DNA of 64,000 nt from Karalla daura (lineage: Eukaryota > Chordata > Actinopteri > Chaetodontiformes > Leiognathidae). The translations under genes and the position numbers were made by a program. The stretch spans positions 20,858,509-20,922,508 of the forward strand of contig CM055196.1 in the NCBI GenBank assembly GCA_029224185.1, read 5' to 3'. Under the pieces are notes generated by a model that had not been told where the DNA came from, ran no database searches, and worked only from the letters and a program-made list of their open reading frames with translations. Positions 13,046 to 28,936 of the stretch are shown here, piece after piece (within the stretch, counting starts at the first letter, position 1; each line of letters starts with the position of its first letter).

Positions 13046-13995
13046 GACCCAGGCATTAAAAAAAAATCTGTCTCGCTACTACTAATGGTAAAAGTAGGAA
13101 GAAGAGAATCCTTCAGTATTCCCAGAAAGCACCCCGGCATTGGAGATGCTTATGAATGTTGTATTGCTTTTGGTTGGTTTCCAGGGAACAATCGATAATA
13201 ATGGAAAGACTTACAGACGCAGGTCGTGAGAGAACAGATAACGTGATGAAGTTGTGGTAATGTGATGGAGTTAAGTGGATTTAGGAGCTCTCAGAGGAGT
13301 CGGGCTGATTTCCAGTGTGTCAGTGAAAGACTTCTAGGAAATCAAAAAAAAAAAAAGTAAGTAACTGATGGCAGGAGTGCGGGCAATGACAGGTTTAAAA
13401 GGTGAAAAGTATGTCACGATTGTTATGCTTTTTGTCAATAACATAGTGAAAGTTTTTTTTTCATTGGAATGCTATTATAAACTCATATATTTGCATCTCG
13501 CTTCCGCCCTTATTCCGCCCATCTGCATGCTCTTTTTATTTCTCCTCTCCATTGTTTTTAAGCCACGACGAGGCCCCAGGTGGGCCCGCATGTCTAAAAG
13601 AAGCTATTTTCTCTGCTCAGTCTGAATGCCATCCAGCCATCCAGAGCACATCTGGACTGCAGTCATTCTTGGCATAAAGAGTACAAAACTACAGCAGTGC
13701 CAGGGAGCTGAGATGATAGAGACAAAACAAACAGGAAAAAGAAAAGGAAAAAAAAACGTATCTTAATTACAACAAAGTCACATTGTACAAGAGTTTAGCT
13801 TGACTTTTGCAAAGTCTTTTCCCTCTCGCAGGACTGACTATCAGTAAGTTTTATGCCTTTCAGCCCGACCTACTTTTCACACAAAAACGAAAATGATAAG
13901 AGAAAAAAATCACCCCCTTGCACAGTATTTCCTTCTCCTGTCAATAGCCAGACATTGCTGTTCAAAAGAAGCCTTGTTTTGCATTTTTCTTTTAA
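13046..13995. other. Non-coding stretch
   Basis: Nothing recognised beyond poly(A) runs near 13,350 and 13,740. Confidence 0.55.
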
Positions 13996-14044
13996 ACACA
14001 CACACATATATATAAATATATACATATATGTGTGTGTGTGTGTG

Positions 14045-14077
<33 letters not shown>
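13996..14077. repeat. Compound CA/TA/TG/TA microsatellite
   Basis: The order is an AC run, an AT-rich run, a TG run (to 14,053), then a TA run (14,055-14,077). The AC and TG arms with AT between them are mutually complementary, so the locus can fold on itself. The two overlapping open frames here are products of the repeat. Confidence 0.9.
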
Positions 14078-15813
14078 CTCAAGCTGAGGCAAAATGTGCT
14101 CCGATCTCTTGGAGCAAAACGTATGTTTGTGGAAGATTTCCTCTAATCCTTGCTGCTAAGTGCAAAACAAGGATCCAAGGTCAGCTCTTTCCCCAAAGGA
14201 TGCATGGGGCATATTTCTATCATGTGAAGGGATTTACAAGGTTCAGGTTGGCGGTTTGTAGCTGCTCTTCTGGTATTGTCTGGCAGTGTACACACAGCAG
14301 GTGTGCGTACAAAGCACAGAGTCTATTTTAACGCATGCTGAAAAAGTGGTAGAACAATGAGAAAAAAAGGGAAAGATCAATTGATTGGCTGTTGTTTTGT
14401 ATGTTTATGAGAAATGAAAGTTAGACTGGTGTGGAAAAATGATGCCTTTGAGTCTGCAACGTACTTGAGAAAATTACAGAGCCATAAGACTCAGACACAG
14501 AGAACCCAATGCTGACTGGGTTTCCTAGAATGCAAAAATACCTTTAATACCAGCGCCTGTCTTGTATTGTACATCTATAAGCATTATATTTCCCATTGGC
14601 TTGGCCGGGAGCTGTTGCCATAGAAACAGACGGTGCATTCACGTATACAGTGGTGTTTGCAAATGGAATATGAAGACACGCGAAGCTTCGCCTCTAATAC
14701 GAGCATAACAGGGATTTTGAGTATTATCGATACAGATGTCAGCATATTCAGTGACGCTCAGCAAGAAAGGAAACGTGCATATATGTCGTTTGGACTCCAG
14801 GAGTATTTTTTGTTATGTGTTTGTTTCACATGGTTCATTGTTATTACCGGGAGCGATGTTATTAGTGTTATATTAATCTTCTGGTGTATGTTTTACAGGT
14901 CGGCTAAATGGATATTCAGTAGTCATTAATCTTAAAAATATGAAACGGCTTTTGTAATTATTTCTGATCCTGTGTAGAAGACCTGCCAGTAGGAGATCGA
15001 TGAGCAGATTGACGATCCATCACAGACATGGACTGTGCCTGTTTTTTCACTTTTACTATTTTTACCCGTGAAGTTACAAGTTCAACGTTAGCAGGTCGCC
15101 AAAGTGGAGCCATCAAAATCTTTATCGCCGATGTAGTGTCTTGCAGTTTGCTGGGTTCATGCGCAAGAGTTTGCAAACCAATTCAGATTGTGAAGCTTCA
15201 GTCTTATCTCTAGCTTGTGGAGACACTCTGCTTTTAAAATGATTGCGAGGCATCGGTGCGTGAAGGTCATTGGCCCTCACACTGGGTTTATACTACACAG
15301 CTTCATCCAAGGTTGGCCCGTTATGGTTTAGCGCTGATTCTAACATCAAATATTGATGCGTTTAACAGACGAGAAATGGCTTATATGGAGCACAACAGAC
15401 AGCGGACGCAGTTTGCCAAAGGAGGGCAGAGTGGCAGAGTCTGAGACAGGGATTAATGGTGGTAAACCGCATGGAGCCGTATCTCCCCAGCAGTGATTTT
15501 TATATCCTGTGTGTGTGTGTGTGTGTTGTCAACAAGGAGCACGTCATGGTTCTGTTCAGCCTGAGATTTGTTGATAAGCCCTTCGTGGCACGTGGTTTTG
15601 ATTATGTTCATTTTGTTTCTGACGTTTTGCTGATGCTCTTATCAGACCTGATTTACCACGGCCAAGCCGCTTGGATTTTAGTGTCTCATTCAAGGTCGAG
15701 GACACTCATGCTACAGATGGCTGTCAAAGGACACACAGGGCCTGTTGTCACTTTGATCTACTGTATTTTGTCTTTCTTACAACTCCACATCTTTGTTTTC
15801 GCCATCGTGAGGA
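14078..15813. other. Non-coding stretch
   Basis: No gene or element recognised; a short TG run at about 15,508-15,527. Confidence 0.55.
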
Positions 15814-15928
15814 CCAAAAATTGTTAAGGTCATCAAAGACGACCTTAACAATTTTGCTTTTAACTGACATAATACGCATGGAACCTCTTGACAATGTGAA
15901 TTTCATTAAAGTCAAGTTTTTTGGAGTG
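15814..15928. mobile_element. Palindromic TA-target MITE, right half
   Basis: It keeps the central hairpin of the family (15-bp perfect arms AAAATTGTTAAGGTC at 15,817-15,831 and its complement at 15,841-15,855, 9-bp loop) and the right end TTTTTTGGAGTG followed by TA (15,929-15,930). The left half is missing. Full-length comparison: 23,439-23,676. Confidence 0.7.
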
Positions 15929-19415
<3,487 letters not shown>

Positions 19416-19560
19416 CCCTAGAACACTAATGTCGGGTGATTTTCAGCCCCACAGTCCTTGTCATGTGATTTGCATTGTGTCGCTGCTGTCTGAGTTGCAT
19501 GGGTCCTTGAGTAGCTTCATGCTGCTCTCAGATGGCATGAGGGAAACAAACATACCACTA
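19416..19560 (+). mobile_element. piggyBac-like MITE, one end preserved
   Basis: TTAA at 19,412-19,415 is followed by CCCTAGAACACTAATGTCGG and GTGATTTTCAGCCCCACAG, then TTGTCATGTGATTTGCATTG. This matches the complement of the right arm of the 8,144-8,465 element and is the best-preserved terminus of the family in the window. The opposite end was not found, so the right boundary is approximate. Confidence 0.65.
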
Positions 19561-22063
19561 ATGACATCAATGGTGTTTTCAAGAGGTCATTTGATCATTC
19601 TGTCTATCACTAATTCAATGTAGTGTGACTATTTCAGATGCGCACCTGTGAAGTCCACTGTTACCTATGCAAGTAATAATGATTCCACCTCGTTCTGGAC
19701 CCATCTTATTCTTTTTTTATGAACACGAATTTGTGCAGTATGTACACTGCAATAACAAACCACTTGAAAATGAAAAAGCGGTCTGCCTCTCACTCACATC
19801 CCAATCGCTCAATGTCAATCACGACCGTCACGACAGCCGCACTTGACAATTAGTATTAATACGGTCATGGATAAAAACACAAGGTCTTCTCTTTTTTATT
19901 GCCGCATGGCTGCCCTTTTCAAACAGATCCCCCCCACGCAAATGTATTCAGTCAGACAAAAATATGGGAAAGAGAACATGGAAATAGGTGCTCCATGAAA
20001 GACCACAATGCAAAATCAGCCGTGAAAGCCATTGTAATCATAAATATATTGATTCTGCAAAGTGAAGGCTGCATACTAATGAGCTATACATGAATATTCC
20101 CCTCTAGCAGCTGCAACGGATGTCAGTTTACATGAAATGTACGATGAAGGTGTACATGCGAAACAATCCACTTTTCCATGGATTGGATGATGATTACAAA
20201 GCAGCTTTGTTAACCACTTGTTGACCAAAGAATCACATAGCAGTGAGACTCAGAGTCAATATCTTTTAGTCCTTTTTGTTCCAACCTTATGATGGATCCA
20301 ACCTTAGTCTGGATCCAAGTGTAACCTCCCTAAGGGAGGTTTGTATTTATCTATCTGTCTATCTACCTTTCTGTCTGTCTATCTTCCATTTAGTCACCTA
20401 TTCAGTCATTAACACCATTGACTTTCCTCTAAGAAACATAGTGAAAAGACTTATTTTCCCATGCATTTTTTTTTCTTTTGGGGCACAACCGCAACAGCAA
20501 TCATAATCATAGTACTAATAACAGTGTTTTTGTCTAGAAAACCTCATACAGCACTGTTAACACAGAGCGACACAGCATGTGTCAGCGTGCACACTTTGCC
20601 GGGCCCACCTTGCCCTATCAATCGTTGGGGAGACCTTTTAATCCTGCTGCTTCCCTGTGGCACTCTGGCTGTTCTCCAGCTGAGAGCAGCAAGTGTTTAT
20701 TGGCTCCGGTATCAGTAGGATACTTGTGGTGGCCGGCCCGCCTCACCTTTCATTCTGAGGTTCCTGCCAAGGCCGTGTCAAGTCCCTCGTTGACTTGAGC
20801 CATCAGCTAGAAACTCACTGATCCAGCATGAGGTTGCTAAGTGGAGCAAAGGAACAGAATTGTTCCAGACGCGTCGGACGATAAATTCGAGAGCAATCGA
20901 TTTTTTTCGAGTTGCTTCGTTGATGATGGTCAAACCCTGAGCTGACGGGTGATACCTATAACACTTCTCAAATTCAAGACAACTTTAAAAAAGCAAGCGT
21001 CCTTCGGAGGTATCCACAGTAATCATCAGTGTGACTTTGGGATGTGCAAAACATCAATGCTCAAAAAAAGATTCATTTTTAATGAAATAAGGCAAATTTT
21101 TATAGTTTTAGCATCAGGCAGCACAAGAGCATCAATGAAAGACATGATATAATAATATTTATACTTTCACCAACAAAAGTAAAAAAAAAAAAATGACCCA
21201 CCTGAGTTGACTATATTGCATGGTCTACTACAACAGGATACAGCAATATCAGTAGTATTGATATGAGTATCAAAATGCAAGTATCCAGTATACAGAACAA
21301 TACTTTGTCTTCATGTTGTAATATATAAAAATGGAAACAAAACTAACCTGTTAAGCTTCAAACCAGTGGGAATCTGCATCCATTGAGATATTTGTCATAC
21401 ATGGTTGTTGATTACAACTAGACTTTTATTGTACTTAACAACAAACTTGGAGTTATCTGAGTCTCACAAGTGCATTATGTATTGTTGCCTGTTAAAAGTG
21501 AAGCTAAAAACTAAAACCCAGAACAACACAAGTATTCTGCCAGGCATTTTTTGACCACTTAACAACAATGGTTTGAGATGGAAAAATGTTCAGGCACAAT
21601 GTTCAACACACTATGGGAATTAAAAACAAGGCATTAGATTAGATAGACTTAATTGTTACAATGTGTTTTTGATGTATAAGATGACTATTCATTTTAGAAC
21701 CAAAAAAGGTGTCATGCACTGACAAGAAGACATTGTTTGAACATTGAAAACACCTTGCTATAATAATGAGCTATTCACAACATGATGCAATGCTGAATTG
21801 GTCTTTAATTTGGACCCAACAACACTATGAATCCATAAATTATAGGTATTTGACATTATCACCATTCAGAATTAAAATCAACGTAGTGTTGACTTTTGCT
21901 CACGTCTAACTTCGGGGATAAATAAAGTTCTTGGCTTGTGTATCCATGTTCAAATTGCAGGGACAGAGATATTTTTAACGATGTCAGAGAAGCTTGTCCT
22001 GGTTTGACAAGTCATCTGAAGGTGATGCATATTGTATAGGAGGCTGTCTGAGCAGTAAATCAT
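19561..22063. other. Non-coding stretch
   Basis: No gene recognised. It has an imperfect CTAT/CTGT tetranucleotide tract at 20,335-20,395, a 9-bp-arm palindrome AACCTCCCTAAGGGAGGTT at about 20,320-20,340, and a short LINE-tail-like phrase (GGGGATAAATAAAGTTC) near 21,914. Confidence 0.55.
20335..20395. repeat. Imperfect CTAT/CTGT tetranucleotide tract
   Basis: Units of CTAT, CTGT and CTAC with interruptions. Confidence 0.75.
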
Positions 22064-22235
22064 ACTTGCTCTCACATAACGTCATACTCACACATGCACA
22101 ACTACTCTCTCACAAACACTGCTATATCCTCTCACACACTACTAAACTATCATACACACTACTGAACTCTCTCACACATACTAATAAACTCTCTCATAAA
22201 CGCTACTATACCCTCTCATACATAGTAGTGTGTGC
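22064..22235. repeat. Minisatellite, unit about 19-22 bp
   Basis: About seven diverged units, each starting CTCTCA(C/T)A and ending near ACTACTAAACT or a variant. Unit length drifts between about 19 and 22 bp and no spacers separate the units, so this is a tandem repeat rather than an array of repeats and unique spacers. Confidence 0.7.
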
Positions 22236-22318
22236 GCATTGTAGTGTATGTTAACTTAGACCAGTCTGATGAGGCAGAGTAATTAAAGGTCAGAACATCT
22301 GCATCTGAAAAGTCCTGA

Positions 22319-22338
22319 CCCCCCCCCCCCCCCCCCCC
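22319..22338. repeat. C20 homopolymer
   Basis: Twenty uninterrupted C residues. Confidence 0.95.
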
Positions 22339-23438
22339 AATCACATTTTCTCAGACTGGCCAAATGAAAGTGACTTATGGCACGTCTGCATCATTTTGGG
22401 GGGTGTAAGAGGTTGTGGAGGGGAGCGACGTTTGTCAATATTTGTTTCCTCCCTGCGAGAGGAAGAAGGGGAATGTGTTGTCAGCGGATTAGTGCTGAGT
22501 CAGGCCTCCAGTCAAAGTCTGAGGCAGGGGAGCAGTGTTAGAAAAGCCATTAAGCAGAAGTGATTATGCCGTTCTGTTTGTTGGGAGCCCTGGCTTTTAC
22601 ATTGCGCAGACAGGACTTGGAGGATTTGAATATAAATCAACAGATAGGAGAGCGTGACATGATTTCCTGCTTGGTGAGCGATGCAGTAAGAGTGGTTATT
22701 TTAGGATATTTCTTTATTTCCAGGGGGTAGTGTGTGTTGGAGGTTTGGGCATTGTAGCATGCCCTTCCTGAGTCATTCAGCTTTCCTTGGCTTTCTGTGA
22801 CCGTCTGGATTTGACAAGTCAGTAAGAGCACAAACCTTTCATTGAGCTGCTCCAGTACACAAACATCTCCGTGGTGTGGTGCTCTATGATGTCCCATTTG
22901 TCCTATATTATAACATAAGAAGCCATGACTCTAATACTTTGGTATCGTTGGAAAATTGAAAGTCTTTCTCTTCTTTTCATATGCATTGTGAATTTATTAA
23001 TCCCTTTAATATCACGTGCATATCCTGGAGACCACACATCAGTCTGTAATTAAACTTTGCAGCCAATCATGTGCGACCGTTGCACTTTTTTCTGTTCATA
23101 AACTGACATCGGCCGTCATTTGAGACAAGTTTCTGTTTCTCGCTGTGGTGAGACCGAGTCTCAGGTGTCACGGGTTGAAATAGAAATGGTTGAATAGTTA
23201 CAGTATACTATTCCCTCCTCACTTTGGGCGTGTAATTAACCTTCAATCATCGTTCCACTCATCAGTGTCAGCCATAATTCTGTAAATGAAATGGGAGTGC
23301 CGCAGGGGGGTCTCTCCCTCTCCTTGTGCGGGAGAAGTCACCTGCTATTTTATTAATAGCTCTTCAGAGGCAGGAAACGGTTAATATGTGGAGGTTCCAC
23401 CCACAGTGAAAGGCTGTAATATCAGATAGCTTGTACTG
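22339..23438. other. Non-coding stretch
   Basis: Nothing recognised. Confidence 0.55.
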
Positions 23439-23676
23439 CACTGAAAAAAATGGATTGTTGGTTTTAATTACATGTATCTTGTCAACAGGTTCCACAAAAG
23501 TGTATCATGTCAGTTAAAAGCAGAAATGTACAAAAAAGCAAAAACGTTAAGGCAAAAAGTGTTAAAGACATCCAAGATGGCCTTAACATTTTTGCTTTTA
23601 ACTAACACAATACCCCTGTTGACTTGTTGACAAAACACATTTGAATAAAGTCATTGTTTCTTAAATTTTTGGATTG
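23439..23676. mobile_element. Palindromic TA-target MITE, most complete copy
   Basis: It starts CACTGAAAAAAATGGATTG, has a GTTAAGGC...GGCCTTAAC-type centre with AGCAAAAACG and TTTTTGCTTTTAACTAAC arms, and ends AATTTTTGGATTG. The left half is close to the reverse complement of the right half over much of its length, giving a foldback element of 238 bp. Flanks are TG on both sides, where other copies have TA. No protein is encoded. Other copies: 15,814; 41,637; 43,509; 57,351; 62,209. Confidence 0.75.
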
Positions 23677-24491
23677 TGGAGAATACTTCAGCACAAGGCA
23701 CAGAACAATGTGCTTTATAGTTGAGGGGAAAATCATGCACTTGATGTCAGAGTTACTTTGCCATGCATTAACAATTGTAAGAAGTTGGTGTAAGAAGTTG
23801 GACTAATCGCTTAGACTTGTGCTGCCACCGCAAATGTACAAAATGTAGCAATGTAGCGGATGCTGTTAAAGATGTATCAAATGCATTTTAGCAACATGTT
23901 TCTCTCTGGGTCTAGAAACTTTTATGACTTATGACATGTATTTTTTTTTTATCTAAATCCAATGTTCTATGTGTATGTGGATGCAGTGGATGAATTTATT
24001 ATGTTAGTGCTAAAAGCCCTTGAAAAACATGCTCACCTTTTTTTAGACCGACTGAAAAAAGGTGGTTTAATACAGAGGGAAAAGAACATTTTAGCAGAAA
24101 GCTGAATGCAATTTAGAAACTGTTCCATCCGCCGGTCCTTTGCCTCATCCCCTGGGATCAGCAGCTTACTTTGCATCATGTGTTTTTCTGATCATTTTCT
24201 ATTGTGTGTGACCTAGTCATTCCTTTCTTTCCCCCTTTTTTAGCGTGTTCAAATGTTGTTCTTTGTACTAGAGATGCCCGTTTGCTCCTGGTTCAGTGCT
24301 CCATGTGGTTCTGAAAGAGCTGAATATAAGGCTGCTGCCCAACTGTGCAAGAAAGCAAGTGGCTTTCAGAATATGTGGTTTAACAATATAATCTCTCTCT
24401 GAGCCTTAACGAAAGCAAAAAATCAAAATCGGCTTTAAATGTGTTTGTTAAATAAGGAACAAAAAAAAACATACTGACATGCTGCAAAAAA
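23677..24491. other. Non-coding stretch
   Basis: Nothing recognised. Confidence 0.55.
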
Positions 24492-25228
24492 CAGTATTCT
24501 CTCGTTTCTCATGGTTAATGTGTTCCGGGACCCCCCGCGAAAGGTAGAAATCTGCATTGCAACACCGTATTTATTTTATTATTTATGTATATTTGTATAT
24601 TTTATGTATATTTATACTCCGTTTCCACTACATTATACCGCCTTGGCTCTACTCGGCTCAGCTCGGCCCTTTCCATTATCTGTACTATGTAACCTGGTAC
24701 TGTTCTTCTAGTACCTGCTCACCTGCTGGGCCAGGTCGGGCTGAGAAGGGCTGGGTGTCAGGGAAACACCAGCTCATCAGAGTGAGTTACAAAAAACAAA
24801 CAAGAAAACTTTCCTCTCACAGTGAAGTTGGACTGGATACAGAAAAGTACATACCTTGCATCACCGTGCAACCCGACTCATTTCCTTGTCTGATCTCTGT
24901 AGTATTTCCCAAGCTACACTTGTTTTTCCGCAGAATTTCGTTTCACTGCCTCCAGCCTCTTCTAGAACAACACTTTTCCCCTCGCTGTGGCAAACAGCCA
25001 CATATCCAGGATCCAAATGATTATCCCCTCAATTTCCTCCAGTGTGTGTGTTTTGTTGTTGTTGTTGTTTTTCTTCCCCCTACTTTTAACCGGCGGTCAG
25101 CGGTGACGCGTTGAGATGACAACACACGCACGTGTTGCTATGACGACTGTGTACGCTCAAGGCGCCTCCATTTTGTAATGGAGACTTATATGTGTATACA
25201 TGAACCACGAAAAAGAGAGGAAATACTG
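24492..25228 (+). mobile_element. Tigger/pogo-like composite MITE, copy 1
   Basis: The left end CAGTATTCTCTCGTTTCTC and the right end (complement CAGTATTTCCTCTCTTTTTC) are inverted repeats of the CAGTATTCCCTCG type used by Tigger-like elements; TA follows the right end. The left subterminal GGGACCCCCCGCGAA is typical of that family. The interior carries a second recognisable fish repeat phrase (CTACTCGGCTCAGCTCGGCC). The same join is present in the 28,937-29,510 copy, so the composite spread as a unit. No transposase is seen. Confidence 0.65.
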
Positions 25229-26011
25229 TAATGCCATTCTAATTATACAAAGTCAATTTATCCATCAGTCCAGTCGCGTCCACATATTGGATTTTTCTGC
25301 TTTGTCACATCTTAGCTTAGCTGCAGCCACCATGTCCCTGCTGATGGCTACGCTCAAACATGTTCACCACCTCTGCTAGTGTGATTTCATCGCTTCTATT
25401 TCCTGTATTGTCTTCTAAAGCTGTCGAGTTCAAGCATGCAGGGTGTTTAAATAATAAAACTCAAAGAAATAAAACAAATAGTCCTGTGCAAACAGTCAAA
25501 AATTAGATCTGTTTTTGGTTATGTCATTAATTATCATCAAATACAAGTCAAATAACACAAATCTAAATTTATTCACCATTTTGATTTGTAATGCACAAGT
25601 GACTCTAAAAATTTAATGAAGTGTATTTGGCCACATGATTTTTTTATGAATAACATGATTAACACTCATTATAAGAGTCCAGAATTAAGTTTTGAATGAT
25701 ACTGTAATCTCCACTACGAAGCACTACAGGCCAAAATTGCCTTCTCTTCATATATTGGACTGTGTTGGTCTTTGAAAGGCGAGGATATGATTTCACTGGA
25801 AACTTGGCTTAATGGGCAGGACTCAGCATGAAGCTCCATTTAGTCCCTGGCTTATCTGCACCCACTGCAGTTTGCTTGAAACGTCTCTAATTACCAGATG
25901 AAAGAAAGACGGAGTTCTCTTTGACATCTGACCCCATTGTGACATACTTAAACTCCTAGCAATCATCTACTTATTGGCTTTCCCTCAATAAAACAGTTAA
26001 TAACGATCCAA

Positions 26012-26014
<3 letters not shown>
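25229..26014. other. Non-coding stretch
   Basis: Nothing recognised; AT-rich. Confidence 0.55.

Positions 26015-26064
<50 letters not shown>
26015..26064. repeat. (CA)25 microsatellite
   Basis: Fifty bases of perfect CA repeat. Confidence 0.97.
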
Positions 26065-26068
<4 letters not shown>

Positions 26069-26089
26069 CCAGAAGCGATTGCTCTGAGA

Positions 26090-26797
26090 CAACAAGGGAA
26101 GTGGAGCCTCCTCTAACATCGTTTACATCTACTGTTTTATACTATACCAACTTTATAACATTGCTATTTCAGATACGGTATCATAGAATTAGAGGTGCTC
26201 AACTTGAAGGCAAAATTGTTCCATAATAAGTTTGTAAGCAAGTAAGCAAGTTTGTTTTCCTCATGACAACGCGATCCAGTCCACTATACTTCAATGGCAT
26301 TGGAAAACGTCCGCTTTAAATGGCAAAATGCTAGACACTTATTGGACAATCACTGAAAAAAAACTCACATCTGGACTCCCAGCCTCACTGGGAGTCAATG
26401 AGAGGGGTGGGACAATGCTTTCCCCAGAGGAGACTCAGGCTGTGGCGGGTGACTGGAGGAACTGTGAAAGGGGCTGGATAAAAAATATAAACAGGCAGCG
26501 GTGGATTTAGTACTCTGTCCTGTGCGGATTGATGAGGTTTCCAGTTGTTTTTGTGAGAACTCTGATTACGTTTGATTGCATGCCCTCCACCTATTTCTTT
26601 GTACATAATCTTGTAAATAAATAAACACTCAGACAACAATCATTTCAACCAAAACAACCAATAAGGGTACCCAGCCTACAATGGGCCAGCTCAGAAGCCA
26701 GGGTGTGAGCCTCATTTGACATGCTTTTTTTTCTTTCGGTCATGGAATATCAAACCTGACCAGCCTTCCCTGCTTGAAAGACTACCAGCCGCCACTA
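26090..26797 (-). mobile_element. hAT-like repeat, longer copy
   Basis: Homologous to 9,574-10,175, with the same CGGCTGGTAGTC-type end on the complement (terminal base changed), the same ACTATACCAACTTTATAAC block near 26,137, and the same GTAAATAAATAAAC block. It keeps a segment of roughly 130-140 bp (about 26,315-26,465) missing from the other copy. Open frames here are not protein-like. The left boundary is approximate. Confidence 0.65.
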
Positions 26798-28534
26798 ACA
26801 GACCCCTCCCCTCCACATGGCATGTTGCTCGGAGCCACACACTGACAAACAGCCAGAACCCTGGAACAAATAAAGCCACCCAATAGGGGGCCAGCGTTTT
26901 CCCCACCCAATAATTGCCTCAGAAACGAGACAGGAAATAATGAGATTCACAATGCAGTGAGTGGCCAGAGTGAAGGCAATATATGGCATATCCAACCTCT
27001 CCACTCTGCGTCTGTGGCTGTGTGTATATGTTGCATGTTTGTATATGCCAAACATCTATGTGTTTGCCATTAGCCTCTGCTGGGGCAGAGATGGGTGAAG
27101 AGGTTAAATGGTTTTATTTGCAGTTGCCTGTTTGCGCTGCCAAAACTCCTTACGCCATGCTCCTGTAAAAATCTCTGCTGTGTCAGCGGTACATCTGTCC
27201 TCTAACCTGAAATTTAAAAAAAGCTGGGAAAATTACACTGTTATGATATAGATTTCAGCCCAACACTTTTTAACAGAGCATTGTGATACAAGGAAGCAGC
27301 CATTACGGGAGAGCATGCACGGAAAAATGTGTTTTTGCTTTGGCTTTGGCCTATGAATTTAGGTTTTTTTATTTTATTTTTTCTCATTCAAATCACCATT
27401 ATCTTTGACTTTTGAATTGAGGAATGTGTCTAGTATGTACTTACTGCCAGATATAACTCTATTAGAAGCTGTCAAAACCCAATTTCAACACTTTTTTTCC
27501 AATAACATTGAATTCTCAGCACTTCTAATCCCAAATTTTGATGGAAAGCCCCCCCTCTGGGGCGATTCAAGAGAATCCTGTTGCTCTCAGTCCAGTGAAG
27601 TCCGCTGGTCTGTGAGGTGAACGTTCCCACCAAATGTTGACAGATGCAGCTCTGTTTGACCGCGTCCCTGACAGACGTTGTATCACAGTGGGCGGCCGAG
27701 ACTGGAACGGGTATTGTTGTAAATCAAACAAGGCAGAGCTGTGTATTTTGTTTTCATTTGATTTGTTGTGATTTCTAAAGCACACAGCATGGGGGGGTAT
27801 GTGCGCCAAACTCGGACAACAGCAGCTGGTTGATATCCAGCAAGATCAGAGCAAAATCAGAGACAGATGAAACCCAGATGAGCAAAAGTCCAGGGCTCCT
27901 ACTCCTAACCAGAAATTACTATACTATAACATACTATAACATACTATACTACACTATATTATAACATACTATACTATAACATACTATATTATAGCATACT
28001 ATAACATACTATAGTATACCGTATGATACCATACCATACTATACTATACTCTACCATAATATCAGGGTACCATAAACCATTTTCAGCCTGTGCTGTGGTG
28101 GAACTTGTACGAGGGGGGTGGGTCGGGTTGCCCAGATGATAATGTGACAACAGACATGCATCATGCGCGTATGTTTTAACCCATTTGCATTCGTTCAAAG
28201 GGCAGGAGGAGGATAAATAATTTCCCAGAACAACTTAAAAATTTCCAGAACATTTTGCTTTTTTTTGCTCACTCTCCATATGTTATCTATCACTGGAAAA
28301 TTAATTTTTAATTATAATAATTTTTCAATTATTTTTCAGGTTTTCTAGATTTTCCAGGATGCGTGAGAACCCTGAAAATCTGATTTACTCGCCCAGTTTT
28401 ACACAACTTCACCAATTAACTAGAATAGAATGAAATGTATCCAGCCAGTGAACCACAAATGGTGATGAATTTGGAAATATGGTTTCTTTGAATCATGGAG
28501 GTAAGTGTCAGTCAGTAAGTGGTTTTTCAGAGCT
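26798..28534. other. Non-coding stretch with one tandem repeat
   Basis: No gene recognised; see the ACTATAACAT-type tandem array at 27,917-28,059. Confidence 0.55.
27917..28059. repeat. ACTATA / ACTATAACAT minisatellite
   Basis: Mixed 5-bp and 10-bp units built from ACTAT and AACAT; the last units drift to ACCAT. Length about 143 bp. Confidence 0.9.
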
Positions 28535-28819
28535 TCACAACCTTAAGACCGCAGCGGGACTCAGTCTCAGCAGCTGCACGTCTACCTGCTGGATATCCGT
28601 GCTGGAGGAGTTAAGCTGTCTCAGGAACATGCCGTCAGCTTTGATCGTCTCCACACATTCACGATCTTTGTGAGTAGATATTCTTCCCACTTGGAGCGTG
28701 TGCTCGGCTCGATAACCGATCACTCCCACGCAACCTGAAGTGACTGAGCACAACCCTCCGATAAAATTGTGGCTCCACAAGAGAAAGCAGGTCCAGAGAT
28801 CAGACAGAGTGGTAGACAT
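28535..28819 (-). CDS. Unassigned open frame with coding-like codon use
   Basis: I do not recognise this 94-codon frame. It starts with an ATG immediately after an AG (CAAGCAG|ATG), which could be a splice acceptor. A hydrophobic N-terminal stretch contains LWTCFLLW. The 3' half uses many C/G-ending codons (CTG, CAG, GTG, ATC, GAC), unlike most chance frames here. A possible donor CAG|GTAGAC occurs on the minus strand (last exon base about 28,586), which would leave a 78-codon exon. Against it: open frames of this length are expected by chance in 64 kb, no domain is recognisable, and a good donor-like AG|GTAAGT lies on the opposite strand at about 28,500. It could be a real exon, a degraded gene fragment, or chance. 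Confidence 0.2.
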   Translation of the reverse strand: MSTTLSDLWTCFLLWSHNFIGGLCSVTSGCVGVIGYRAEHTLQVGRISTHKDRECVETIKADGMFLRQLNSSSTDIQQVDVQLLRLSPAAVLRL

Positions 28820-28936
28820 CTGCTTGTCTCTGTTTTCAGATGGTGAGATGTCTTTATTTGCCTGGCTGGCAGCAATCCACTGGATCGGCTAGAATGTTTA
28901 TAATCAGTATCCACAGAAGGTCACAACTTTTTAATA

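Noticed and set aside
22064..22235. CRISPR-like spacing of repeated CTCTCACA units
   Set aside because: No unique spacers, units drift in length, and the surrounding genome is a fish; this is a minisatellite.
24557..25114. 185-codon frame
   Set aside because: Lies within the Tigger-like composite. A similar peptide appears in the reversed copy at 29.2-29.7 kb because the DNA is homologous, not because a protein is conserved; no transposase motif.
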